The notes beneath the pieces are model-generated. The model saw nothing but the letters and a program-made list of their open reading frames with translations, was not told the origin of the DNA and did no database searches. This document shows positions 16,632 through 24,114 of a stretch of DNA of 64,000 nt, in pieces (positions within the stretch are counted from its first letter, which is position 1; every line of letters begins with the position of its first letter). The stretch comes from Kiloniellaceae bacterium (GTDB lineage: Bacteria; Pseudomonadota; Alphaproteobacteria; Kiloniellales; Kiloniellaceae), in contig JAJFGK010000026.1 in assembly GCA_021776195.1 (NCBI GenBank), positions 1 through 64,000 on the forward strand. The letters are read 5' to 3'. A program made the position numbers and the translations under genes.

Positions 16632-17272
16632 CCGGTGGCCGCCGGGTTCGGTGGCTCGGGGGCCCATGCGTCGGGCCGCAGCATGGTGCGCAGCGTTCGG
16701 GTCACCGACGCCGGTCCGAAATGGCCGCGGTAGCGCCGACGATAGAGGTGTTCACCCACAAAAGCCGTGGCGACGGCCGCTGGGCAAGCGATGTTGACGA
16801 TCCAGGACCAGGTGGCCCAGTCCGCGAAGAGGGCGGTCAGGAGTGTCGCGCTGGTGGTGGCGACGAGAAAGATCACCCAAAGGACGGTCAAGCGTCGCGT
16901 GTAGCGGCTGATTTCGGGTGTCAGCCCACCGTCGCAGAGACGCCTGAACCGGGTAATCAGTGGCTCCCGTCCGGGCAACAGCGTGCGCCCGAAGAGGTAA
17001 AGGAGACCGACGTTGATGACGATTGGCGGCAGCAGGATGACCCATGACAGGTCTGCGCCGCCGCTCGCCGTGATGACGATAATGGCGGCAATCAGCAAGG
17101 CGAGCGCGAACCAGCCAAGGCTGCCGTGCCAGTGACCGATGGTCAGCCGCTTCGCCGCGACTTTGAGCAGGCAAAAGGCGACGAAGGCCCCCAGACCGAG
17201 GATCGGTCTGTCCAGCAGCGCCGCGGCGTGGAGCAGCAGGACCAGTACAATGGCGGGCAGGACGCGGATCAA
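16628..17272 (-). CDS. Integral membrane protein (ApeG-like, COG4648 type)
   Basis: 214 residues with about five hydrophobic helices (for example VLPAIVLVLLLHAAALL at the start, WVILLPPIVINVGLLYLFG and LTVLWVIFLVATTSATLLTA) and a cytoplasmic basic loop between them. Proteins of this kind sit next to the ACP and AMP-ligase genes in many aryl polyene loci; their biochemical role is unknown. The gap to the ACP stop upstream is 21 bp; the stop overlaps the ligase start as ATGA. Confidence 0.72.
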   Translation of the reverse strand: MIRVLPAIVLVLLLHAAALLDRPILGLGAFVAFCLLKVAAKRLTIGHWHGSLGWFALALLIAAIIVITASGGADLSWVILLPPIVINVGLLYLFGRTLLPGREPLITRFRRLCDGGLTPEISRYTRRLTVLWVIFLVATTSATLLTALFADWATWSWIVNIACPAAVATAFVGEHLYRRRYRGHFGPASVTRTLRTMLRPDAWAPEPPNPAATG

Positions 17273-17293
17273 GAGGGGCTGGCCTTCACTGAC

Positions 17294-17560
17294 TTACAAG
17301 GTCCGTTTGCTCTCGATGAAACCGGCCAGAGCCCGCAGGGAGGCAAAGATCTTCTCATTTTGCTCATCGTCGGCGTGCATTTCGAAACCATAGGTCTTCG
17401 AGATCTCCATGGCCAATTCCAAGGCGTCGATCGAATCCAGACCCAGGCCGTCATAAAAGAGCACGTCCTCCGGCCCAATCTCACCCGGGGCAACCTCTAG
17501 GTTGAGGGTTTGGACCATCAGGGTCGCAACCTCCATCTCGATGGCCGTCATACTCGACAT
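17294..17560 (-). CDS. Acyl carrier protein of the pigment pathway
   Basis: 88 residues; Ser43 in LGLDSIDALEL is the 4'-phosphopantetheine attachment site, within an otherwise acidic three-helix ACP. ATG 17560 is preferred over the open upstream frame because GGAG stands 6 nt before it. It is the first gene of the leftward biosynthetic operon. Characterised aryl polyene systems carry two ACPs; no second one was found in this window, so a second may be elsewhere or one suffices here. Confidence 0.9.
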   Translation of the reverse strand: MSSMTAIEMEVATLMVQTLNLEVAPGEIGPEDVLFYDGLGLDSIDALELAMEISKTYGFEMHADDEQNEKIFASLRALAGFIESKRTL

Positions 17561-17900
17561 TCTGATCTCCGGACGCGCGCAGGGTCGCGTCATGTTCGAT
17601 AAATTCCAAAGGTCAGCAATAACAGCACCACGGCATGCTGGTAAGCCCTAAATTGGGCCTGATTGAGGCGGGTTCGATCGCCGCTGCCGGCCAAGCTCTA
17701 GCCCCGACTTGCGGGTTGAAGCCGCTGCGGTCACGGTGTTTGATCGGGCCGCTTGGCGCCGCCTTGAATGGGTCTTGCGGGGCCCGGGGCGCCGGAGGCC
17801 GGTTTGGCCAATCGTGGCCGCGGCAAAGCGGTGAGTTGGTCGTGTCGCTGCTGCGGCCACGCCTGCGATCATGGCCAACCAAAAGGAGAGTTTGTTCGGC
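17561..17900. promoter_or_regulatory. Divergent control region between ACP operon and halogenase-like gene
   Basis: A 340-bp non-coding stretch between oppositely oriented starts, so it must hold the promoter of the long leftward operon and that of the flavoenzyme. No convincing -35/-10 pair or operator palindrome was identified by eye. A strong Shine-Dalgarno AAGGAGAG (17883-17890) belongs to the rightward gene. Confidence 0.45.
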
Positions 17901-19247
17901 ATGTCGTCGTTGGAAACCAATGACCAATCTGCTGTATGCGACGTTCTGGTCATCGGCGGCGGCCCCGCCGGCTCGACGATCTCGACCTTGCTGGCCGATA
18001 GGGGCTGGCGGGTGGTCTTGCTCGAGAAGGACCATCACCCGCGCTTTCACATCGGCGAGTCCCTGCTGCCCATGAATCTGCCGATTTTTGCCCGGCTCGG
18101 CGTGCTCGAAGAGGTCGCCAAGATCGGTCTGATCAAGCCGGGGATCGAAATGGTCTCGCCGCAGCAACGGCGTGGCTCTCACATCTTCTACTTCGAAAGG
18201 ACCCTCAATCAGGACTATCCCTATGCCTTCGAGGTTAGACGCTCCGACTTCGATGCACTGCTTCTGGCCAACTCCGTCGACCATGGGGTCGCGGTCCATC
18301 AGGGCATCAAGGTCACCGATGTCGCCTTTCGGCCCGGCGGCGCCTCATTGGTGCGGGCGCGCGGCGAAGACGGCAGCGAGCGAAGCTGGCAGGCTGGGTA
18401 TGTCGTGGATGCATCGGGGCGAAGCGCTCTGCTCTCGACCCGCTTGGGCTTGAAGGAGCGGAACGCGAAACACAACAGCGCCGCCGTCTTTGGCCATTTC
18501 AAGAACGCCCTGCGTCGCGCGGGACGCGATGAGGGCAACATCGGTCTCTACTGGTTCGAGCACGGGTGGTTCTGGATGATCCCCTTGGCGGACGGTGCCA
18601 TGAGTGTGGGCGCGGTCTGCTGGCCGGACTACTTGAAGACCCGGCGCGGCGGACTCGACGCCTTCCTTTGGGAGACGATCCAGCTCTGTCCGGGTGTCGC
18701 ACGGCGGCTGGAAGGTGCCGAACTACTGCAGCCCGCCACGGCGACCGGCAATTATTCTTACTGGTCCAAGCGCATGTGGGGCGACGGTTACCTGCTCCTC
18801 GGCGACGCCTACGCCTTCATCGATCCGGTGTTTTCGAGCGGCGTCTACCTTGCCATGCACAACGCCACCTTGGCGGTGGATGCGGTCGACAGTTGCCTGC
18901 GCGAGGGGCGCACAGCGACCGCCGCGCTGCGGCACTTTGAAAAACGCGTGCTGCGCGGCATGCGAACCCTGTCGTGGTTCATCTACCGTTTCACCACGCC
19001 CGCGCTGCACGACCTGTTCATGGCGCCGCGCAACATATTGCGCATGGAGCAGGCCGTTCTATCGGTCCTGTCCGGCGATGTCTTTCGCAAGAATGGCTTG
19101 GCTGGGCCCATCCTGCTTTTCAAGGGGGTCTATTATATCGCCGCCGCAGCCAGTTTCGCGCGGTCTTGGGGCGCCTACCGCCGCCGTAAAAGAAACCGCA
19201 CCACAAGTCATTCGGTTGACAGCGACGACACGGAGCCACCCAAGTAG
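17901..19247 (+). CDS. FAD-dependent halogenase-like protein of the pigment cluster
   Basis: A 448-aa flavoprotein. It has the N-terminal dinucleotide motif GGGPAG (residues 19-24), the GES loop (52-54), Lys79 in GLIKPG at the position of the catalytic lysine in tryptophan halogenases, WFWMIP at 223-228 matching the halogenase WxWxIP signature, and the second FAD motif GDAYAFIDPVFSSG. By resemblance it may chlorinate or brominate the aromatic head of the polyene, as xanthomonadins are brominated; activity is not proven, and some relatives are reductases or hydroxylases. The C-terminal 70 residues are helical and basic. ATG 17901 follows AAGGAGAG; ATG 17871 is possible. Divergent from the ACP gene. 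Confidence 0.78.
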   Translation: MSSLETNDQSAVCDVLVIGGGPAGSTISTLLADRGWRVVLLEKDHHPRFHIGESLLPMNLPIFARLGVLEEVAKIGLIKPGIEMVSPQQRRGSHIFYFERTLNQDYPYAFEVRRSDFDALLLANSVDHGVAVHQGIKVTDVAFRPGGASLVRARGEDGSERSWQAGYVVDASGRSALLSTRLGLKERNAKHNSAAVFGHFKNALRRAGRDEGNIGLYWFEHGWFWMIPLADGAMSVGAVCWPDYLKTRRGGLDAFLWETIQLCPGVARRLEGAELLQPATATGNYSYWSKRMWGDGYLLLGDAYAFIDPVFSSGVYLAMHNATLAVDAVDSCLREGRTATAALRHFEKRVLRGMRTLSWFIYRFTTPALHDLFMAPRNILRMEQAVLSVLSGDVFRKNGLAGPILLFKGVYYIAAAASFARSWGAYRRRKRNRTTSHSVDSDDTEPPK

Positions 19248-19556
19248 AAGGACGAAACTCCGACTGCATATGGTTTGGATCTTGGATCAGAACGTCCCGA
19301 TGCCGGGCCTTGGCGTACCCATTACAGTTGTTTGATCTATTCCAATCAATCTCAATGTCACTTTTTACTGAGCCGTGTCAGTTTGGTGGGGTCGAAACCC
19401 AAGCATCGCGACCAAGAAGCGAATTAATCAGGCTTTTCCCAATTGAGATAAACGCATAGTTAATCGAGTTTGCTTAAGAACTGCCAGAGGCCTGTTGCAG
19501 GCTGCGGCGGCGCGGGCGCGACGTCGGCACTACACCTAGGAAAGGCGATCTCCCCG
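19248..19556. other. Gene-free interval after the pigment cluster
   Basis: About 309 bp, AT-richer than the surroundings between 19325 and 19480. No frame with a Shine-Dalgarno or family resemblance is seen; no terminator hairpin after the halogenase-like gene is obvious. It probably carries the promoter of the MCP-like gene. Confidence 0.5.
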
Positions 19557-19925
19557 ATGGATCCCAAGTGCGATATTAGCAACGAGAAGCTGGAAGAGGC
19601 CCTGGGCGCGCTGGACAATACGGCCCGTGAAATCGAGCGGCTGCGTCAGGAGATCAGCAAGGTCGCCAAGGTCGCCGAACAGATCCAGGCAATCGCGCGA
19701 CAGACCAATCTCCTGGCCCTGAACGCGACCATCGAGGCGGCCCGCGCCGGCGAGGTCGGCCGCGGTTTTTCCGTTGTCGCCGGCGAGGTCAAGGCACTGG
19801 CCGGCCAGACCAACGGCGCGACCGAGGAAATCTCCTTGATTCTGTCGACCTTGACCGAACAGGCCGGCCATCTGGAAGGCTTCGGCACCACGGCCCTGCG
19901 GGCATTGGGCGGCAGTTCCGCCTAG
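19557..19925 (+). CDS. Short cytoplasmic MCP signalling-domain protein
   Basis: About 122 residues consisting almost only of a methyl-accepting chemotaxis hairpin: [17 protein letters not shown] followed by [15 protein letters not shown], flanked by heptad-type helices. There is no membrane segment, HAMP or sensor domain, so it is soluble and may act as an adaptor for a chemoreceptor array or as a truncated receptor. The start is uncertain: ATG 19557 is used, while an open frame reaches 19470. A full-length transmembrane MCP is encoded at 29616. Confidence 0.65.
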   Translation: MDPKCDISNEKLEEALGALDNTAREIERLRQEISKVAKVAEQIQAIARQTNLLALNATIEAARAGEVGRGFSVVAGEVKALAGQTNGATEEISLILSTLTEQAGHLEGFGTTALRALGGSSA

Positions 19926-19962
19926 CCCGATCGCGCGCGGCCGCGGTTACCCCCGTTCGGAG

Positions 19963-19989
19963 AAAAAGAGCCCCGCCGAAGCGGGGCTC
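19963..19989 (-). terminator. Rho-independent terminator (minus strand)
   Basis: A 9-bp perfect GC-rich stem (19968-19976 with 19981-19989, loop CGAA on the plus strand) followed on the minus strand by five Ts (19963-19967). It would end a leftward transcript, yet no convincing leftward gene lies just to the right; it might also stop antisense transcription into the MCP-like gene. Confidence 0.75.
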
Positions 19990-20499
19990 GAGGTCGTCGC
20001 AGGGTCCGGGACCAGCCGTGTCAGCCCTTGGGGCAGGGGGAGCCGTGGCGGCTCCGATGACACGACCACTCCTCCCGGGGGGAGCGGATGCCGCCCCGGC
20101 ACCAGGGCCAAGACGGCAGGAACGCAATCCCCGATCCTTGTTGGCAGCCCTGCCACGGGCCTTGCCGCCTACCTGCGTCACAAGAATGGCGACAGTCGCA
20201 CATCGCCGATCGGAGACTTCGCGCGAAGGGGGAGGGGGCATGCTCTGGAGAAGCAATGACTCCCCTTCGTGCTGGAAAGACCCTAGCAGGCAATCCGCGG
20301 TGCAACTGTGATGCGGGTCACAGATCGCAAGATCGACTCCGGAGTCCTTGTCGGACTGCCCATGGGAGCGTGGGGGCCTGGCGGCAGGCGGTTAGCGGCC
20401 CGGCAAAAGGCGGCCCACGGTGCCTGGTCGTTGGCTCTTGGAGAGGTCCTGATAACCAAATTCCTGTAGTCTTTCCCGCCGGTCGGAAAGGAGCGGACC
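19990..20499. other. 510-bp interval without a recognised gene; possible small RNA
   Basis: GC-rich and bounded on the left by a minus-strand terminator and on the right by a membrane-protein gene. Frames on both strands are Arg/Pro/Gly-rich and read through the terminator, so none is called. A CRP-like palindrome at 20307-20322 followed about 320 nt later by the terminator would fit a leftward non-coding transcript; this is inference. Confidence 0.4.
20307..20322. promoter_or_regulatory. CRP-like palindrome
   Basis: TGTGATGCGGGTCACA matches the TGTGA-N6-TCACA consensus of CRP-type activators exactly. It lies 178 bp upstream of the rightward membrane-protein gene and about 320 bp before the leftward terminator. 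A related site is present at 21519. Confidence 0.5.
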
Positions 20500-21318
20500 A
20501 TGGTCGAAATCCTGTGCGACGACGAAGTCCCCGAGCCGCCCGGCGTGGAAGCTTATCAGGAGACCGATTGGACAGCGCTTGCCATGGCGCTGCTGCTGCT
20601 GATCGCCGCGGGGGTGAGCCTGATCCTGCCCCTGGGCCTCAACGGTTGGACCCTGGCTTGGTGGTTCTTCTTTCCCGGCCTCCTCGCCGGCTTCGAACTG
20701 TTGATTGCCTGGCTGGCTTGGCTGAGCTTTCAGGCCAGCCGCGCGCCCTGGGGTTGGCGGTTGCGCTGGAACGGCGAGGGGCTCTACCTGCGCTTCCGTT
20801 CGCCCCTGAACCATCGCTTCCCGGCAGATACGCCAGCTGTGTTCTTTCTGCCGCGACGCGCCGTGGCCTGGTTGCGGGCCCATCGGGAACAGATGACCTC
20901 ACCCGATCCGGAGGGCGGGTCCAATCCTTGGAAGCAGGGATGGCTGGAGGTCGCGCTCAAGCAGGTCGAGTGCGCGCCGATTCGCGCCGCGTTGGCCAAG
21001 GAATCCCAGCTACGCGGCCCGAAGGGCGGCCGGCACAACGATGCGCCGGTGGTCCTTGTGACAGACGATCTGCTGCGCTTGAAACTGCGCCGTCCGGAAC
21101 GGGTGGCGGCGTTGCTGGCCCGTTTCTATCCGGTCACCCTGCCGACGAAGACGGAAACGCCGGAATTCCATGATCTGTCGGATGAGGAGAAGGCGGCCCA
21201 GGTTCAGTGTCTGGCTCGGGCGGGGCAGAGCATCGCTGCGATCAAGGCGGCCCGAGATCTGTACGGCATCGGGGTCACCGAGGCCAAGCTCATGGTCGAT
21301 GGATTGGCCGGGCGTTAA
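20500..21318 (+). CDS. Membrane protein with L7/L12-like C-terminal motif
   Basis: 272 residues. Two long hydrophobic segments near the N-terminus (about residues 27-47 and 53-75) anchor it; the central 130 residues are a soluble alpha/beta domain with no recognised family; the last 30 residues (QSIAAIKAARDLYGIGVTEA and following) closely resemble the C-terminal helix motif of ribosomal protein L7/L12, a module also found appended to unrelated membrane proteins. Start ATG 20500 follows AAGGAG. Convergent with a 34-aa membrane protein gene. Function unknown. Confidence 0.65.
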   Translation: MVEILCDDEVPEPPGVEAYQETDWTALAMALLLLIAAGVSLILPLGLNGWTLAWWFFFPGLLAGFELLIAWLAWLSFQASRAPWGWRLRWNGEGLYLRFRSPLNHRFPADTPAVFFLPRRAVAWLRAHREQMTSPDPEGGSNPWKQGWLEVALKQVECAPIRAALAKESQLRGPKGGRHNDAPVVLVTDDLLRLKLRRPERVAALLARFYPVTLPTKTETPEFHDLSDEEKAAQVQCLARAGQSIAAIKAARDLYGIGVTEAKLMVDGLAGR

Positions 21319-21347
21319 AGGACTGTGATCCTCGTGAGAGCTTCGGG

Positions 21348-21452
21348 TCAGCCCAGGATTCGCGCGATCGCTGGCCAGAGAATCACGACACACACGGCCA
21401 GGGTCACCGCTATCAGGGTAATGTCCAATACTCTCTGTCTCACCGCCGCCAT
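21348..21452 (-). CDS. 34-aa single-span membrane protein
   Basis: A very short frame encoding 34 residues: a basic lead (MAAVRQR), one hydrophobic helix of about 23 residues (ITLIAVTLAVCVVILWPAIA) and a stop. It is supported by a strong Shine-Dalgarno GGGAGGA (complement of 21457-21463) at 4-nt spacing and by a CRP-like site at 21519. It resembles the small membrane peptides that accompany larger inner-membrane complexes, but no family is identified. Confidence 0.55.
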   Translation of the reverse strand: MAAVRQRVLDITLIAVTLAVCVVILWPAIARILG

Positions 21453-21518
21453 AGCGTCCTCCCTGAAATCTTTTTGCAAGGCTTCAACAAGACATAGACC
21501 CCTAGAGCCGGGCGCCTA

Positions 21519-21534
21519 GTGACCAATGTCACAA
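21519..21534. promoter_or_regulatory. CRP-like palindrome
   Basis: AGTGACCAATGTCACA differs from the TGTGA-N6-TCACA consensus at one position. It is centred about 75 bp upstream of the start of the leftward 34-aa gene and lies beyond the stop of the MORN gene, so the small gene is the likely target. Confidence 0.45.
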
Positions 21535-21569
21535 TATCGCTTAATTCCAGGCCGGGTGCGGGATAGGGC

Positions 21570-22886
21570 CTAATTCGCGGGGGCGCCGTTGACGGTCTCG
21601 AGGGTCGTGCCCTCGGCGGTGGTCACCACACCCTTGCCGTAGAGTTCGCCGTTGAGAAAGCCGCCTTCGTAGCGCGAGCCGTCGGCCCAGACGAAGACGC
21701 CCTGGCCTTCACGGCGGTCCTCCACGTAATCGCCCTCGTACCGCTCGCCGTTGGCCCAGGTGAAGACGCCCCGCCCGGTGCGTTTGTTGTTGACGTAGTC
21801 GCCTTCGTAGCGGTCGCCGTTGGGCCAGGTGAACACGCCTTTTCCCTGGCGCGCACCCTCGTTCCAATCGCCCTCGTAGCGACGATTGTCCGTCGCCAGG
21901 AAGACGCCCTGGCCGTGGCGTTTCCCGGCCAGGTAGTCGCCTTCGTAACGGTCGCCGTTGGCCGATGTCAGGATGCCTTTTCCCTCCATCGTACCGCCGA
22001 CGAAGTCGCCCTCGTAGTGGTCGCCGTTGGTCCAGAAGAACTGGCCTTTGCCCTTCTGTTGATCGTCATGGAAGGTGCCCTCGTAGCGGGCACCGTCCGG
22101 CCAGGTCAGGACTCCCTGACCGTGCCTTTTGCCCTCCACGTAGTCTCCGGTATAGACGACCCCCGAGGCGTTTTCGAAGGTGCCTTGGCCATGGAACTGA
22201 TGATCGTTGAATTCGCCTTCGTAACGGCTTCCCGATTGTTCGCTGCCGGCCCCCCAGGTCAAGAGGCCACGGCCATTGAACGCGTTATCCTCGAAGTCGC
22301 CCTCGTAGCGGGTGCCGTCGGTGGAACTCCAAACGCCTCTGCCGCTCTGTTTGCCGTCCTTCCACTGGCCGCTGTAGCTGTCCCCATTGTAATAGGTCCA
22401 GGTGCCTTTTCCCTCGATCTTGTCGTTGACGAAGGCACCCTCGTAGCGATCGCCTTCGGGTGAGGTCAATATTCCTTGGCCGTGAAACTTGCCGCCGACG
22501 AAATCGCCTTCGTAACGCTCGCCCTTGACCGTGCTCCAAACACCCTTGCCGTGGAACTGGTCGTTCTGAAACTGACCGTCATATCGAATGCCGCTGTTGT
22601 AGACGATCTGGCCTTCGCCCTCGCGGCGTCCCGCCACCATCACACCGGTGAAACGGCTGTAAATCTCTTCGTCCAATTTGCGCTGCAGCGTGCCGTCACC
22701 TTCGACCTTGCCGTCGGTGCAAGGCCCCGTCCAGGCGATCTCCTCGCCCTCCTGGGGCTCGGCGATCCAGACCTCACAGCCGGTCGCCGGGTCCGCCGAC
22801 CACTGCCCGGCCTGCAGCGCGGAGGCAGAGAAAAAGGGCAGGGCAAAACACAAGACCTTTAATCCGAGACCAAAGCGAAGACTCAT
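21570..22886 (-). CDS. Secreted MORN-repeat protein (14 repeats)
   Basis: 438 residues with a signal peptide (cleavage likely after SASALQA), a short Cys-containing domain, then 14 tandem MORN repeats of about 23 residues, each beginning YEGDF/YEGDY-like and containing GxG (about residues 95-425). MORN arrays form extended beta-hairpin rods that bind lipids or organise membranes; here export suggests an envelope or extracellular role. ATG 22886 is preferred, with GGGAGGA 5 nt upstream; the frame remains open to 23081 through a set of 21-bp repeats. The next gene upstream is a small membrane protein in the same direction. Confidence 0.85.
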   Translation of the reverse strand: MSLRFGLGLKVLCFALPFFSASALQAGQWSADPATGCEVWIAEPQEGEEIAWTGPCTDGKVEGDGTLQRKLDEEIYSRFTGVMVAGRREGEGQIVYNSGIRYDGQFQNDQFHGKGVWSTVKGERYEGDFVGGKFHGQGILTSPEGDRYEGAFVNDKIEGKGTWTYYNGDSYSGQWKDGKQSGRGVWSSTDGTRYEGDFEDNAFNGRGLLTWGAGSEQSGSRYEGEFNDHQFHGQGTFENASGVVYTGDYVEGKRHGQGVLTWPDGARYEGTFHDDQQKGKGQFFWTNGDHYEGDFVGGTMEGKGILTSANGDRYEGDYLAGKRHGQGVFLATDNRRYEGDWNEGARQGKGVFTWPNGDRYEGDYVNNKRTGRGVFTWANGERYEGDYVEDRREGQGVFVWADGSRYEGGFLNGELYGKGVVTTAEGTTLETVNGAPAN

Positions 22887-22887
22887 T

Positions 22888-22950
22888 CCATTCCTCCCTG
22901 CCGCCTGGCCATTCCTCCCTGCCGCCTGGCCATTCCTCCTGGCCGCCTGG
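22888..22950. repeat. Three tandem 21-bp repeats carrying the Shine-Dalgarno of the MORN gene
   Basis: Units 22888-22908 and 22909-22929 are identical; 22930-22950 differs by a few bases. On the minus strand each unit contains GGGAGGAATGG or a near copy, so the ribosome-binding sequence is present in triplicate immediately before the MORN start. Unit length is a multiple of three, so copy number does not change the upstream open frame. Confidence 0.8.
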
Positions 22951-23032
22951 CGGTCTCGCGGATCCCGCAACTGTTGCCCTGCGGTTATCTTCGGGTCGGG
23001 GCACCGCACGCTCCCTTGAGCGCGGTCCTTTG

Positions 23033-23218
23033 TCATGGCCCGATCTGACCGGTCACCAGATCGTAGAAGGTGATCGGCCAAGCCAGACCGGCGGAAACGC
23101 TGTCGACCACCGCAGTGACCGCATCGGTGCCAAGGCCGCGATCAAAAAGCGTGGCCAGCGAAAATGCGATGGTGCCGGCGAAATAGGCAATCGCTATCCA
23201 GAAGAACGCCCTGATCAC
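23033..23218 (-). CDS. Small membrane protein, 61 aa
   Basis: A GTG-started frame of 61 residues with an amphipathic or hydrophobic N-terminal helix (MIRAFFWIAIAYFAGTIAFS) and a second hydrophobic stretch near residues 36-53. It lies directly upstream of the MORN gene in the same direction. A modest purine-rich sequence (AAAGAGA) precedes the start. No family is recognised; it may be inner-membrane and form a unit with the MORN protein. Confidence 0.5.
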   Translation of the reverse strand: MIRAFFWIAIAYFAGTIAFSLATLFDRGLGTDAVTAVVDSVSAGLAWPITFYDLVTGQIGP

Positions 23219-23424
23219 GGTCTCTTTGCCACCTTATCCCCATTTTGAGTCACTCTATGCCAGTTTTGGTGCGATTCGCAGAATTTGATACGTCGAAGTA
23301 CCCGGACGAAATCGATGGACCCGACAGCAGGCTTCTGTCTTGCCTATTTCTTTATCCTGGCTAGTGGCAGAGGCAATGAAAAGCAGCGCGCAATGACCCA
23401 ATGTTCGCAGGCGGCACGCAGGTT

Positions 23425-23982
23425 CTAACTGTCGTCGTGGCGGCGCTCGACAGGCAGGCGGGTCATCGCCTGTTCCGCCAGGCGGGCCAGGGCCCGCGAG
23501 AGGTCGGCGATCAGGGCATCCTTCTCGGCCAGCAGGCGCTCGGCGGCGTCCAACCGATCCTGCCCGAGGTTCCAAGTATCATCGTAGTATGGCCGATTGC
23601 CGGTGGTTCCGTGCGTGTCGTCGGACCCACCCGGACCGTTGTCAAAGACTTCCGGCAGCAGACTGCCTTCGGCGGACGCAGCCGGGGCATCCGGATCGCT
23701 GTCGAGTGCCGCGCCATCGTCCCCACGCCCTTCGCGCGGGTCGGTTGCGGGTGCTGCGGCCCGGTCGCGCGCCGCCAGTTCGGCATCGATATCTTTGAAC
23801 CCGGCTTCGAGGTCCGCGCCGTGAAGCCGCCATTGGCCGTCGTTCTGATTGACGCCGGCTAGAAAGTCGTTGTCGAGCGCCCACTTGAGAAAGTCGGGCG
23901 CGAGCCCCAGGCGCTTCGAGGCGTCGTCAATCGTGATGAGATCCTTGGCTTTATCGGTCCGTCGTTGGGCGCTTTTCACCAT
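23425..23982 (-). CDS. HTH/excisionase-like protein with C-terminal coiled coil
   Basis: 185 residues. The N-terminal 60 residues (LITIDDASKRLGLAPDFLKW and on to the LHGADLEA segment) look like a helix-turn-helix of the excisionase or MerR-like type; a polar, Asp/Gly-rich linker follows; the last 35 residues form a coiled coil (DRLDAAERLLAEKDALIADL). ATG 23982 with GGAAAG upstream is used rather than the farther frame start at 24111. It is probably a DNA-binding or segregation-type protein, but the target is unknown. Confidence 0.5.
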   Translation of the reverse strand: MVKSAQRRTDKAKDLITIDDASKRLGLAPDFLKWALDNDFLAGVNQNDGQWRLHGADLEAGFKDIDAELAARDRAAAPATDPREGRGDDGAALDSDPDAPAASAEGSLLPEVFDNGPGGSDDTHGTTGNRPYYDDTWNLGQDRLDAAERLLAEKDALIADLSRALARLAEQAMTRLPVERRHDDS

Positions 23983-24114
23983 GATCAGTAACTTTCCGTT
24001 TGGCACGAACGTCTTACCATGCAGTCTAGCCTGCCGTTTGTCTGGGTCCAGTCCGCAATTGTACGACCCGCGAGGTGCTGGGTGCAGGCACGGGTTTGGA
24101 TCCCAATTCATGTC

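Noticed and set aside
19789..20256. Minus-strand frame through the terminator at 19963
   Set aside because: It reads through a canonical terminator and has Arg/Pro/Ala-rich composition; no Shine-Dalgarno.
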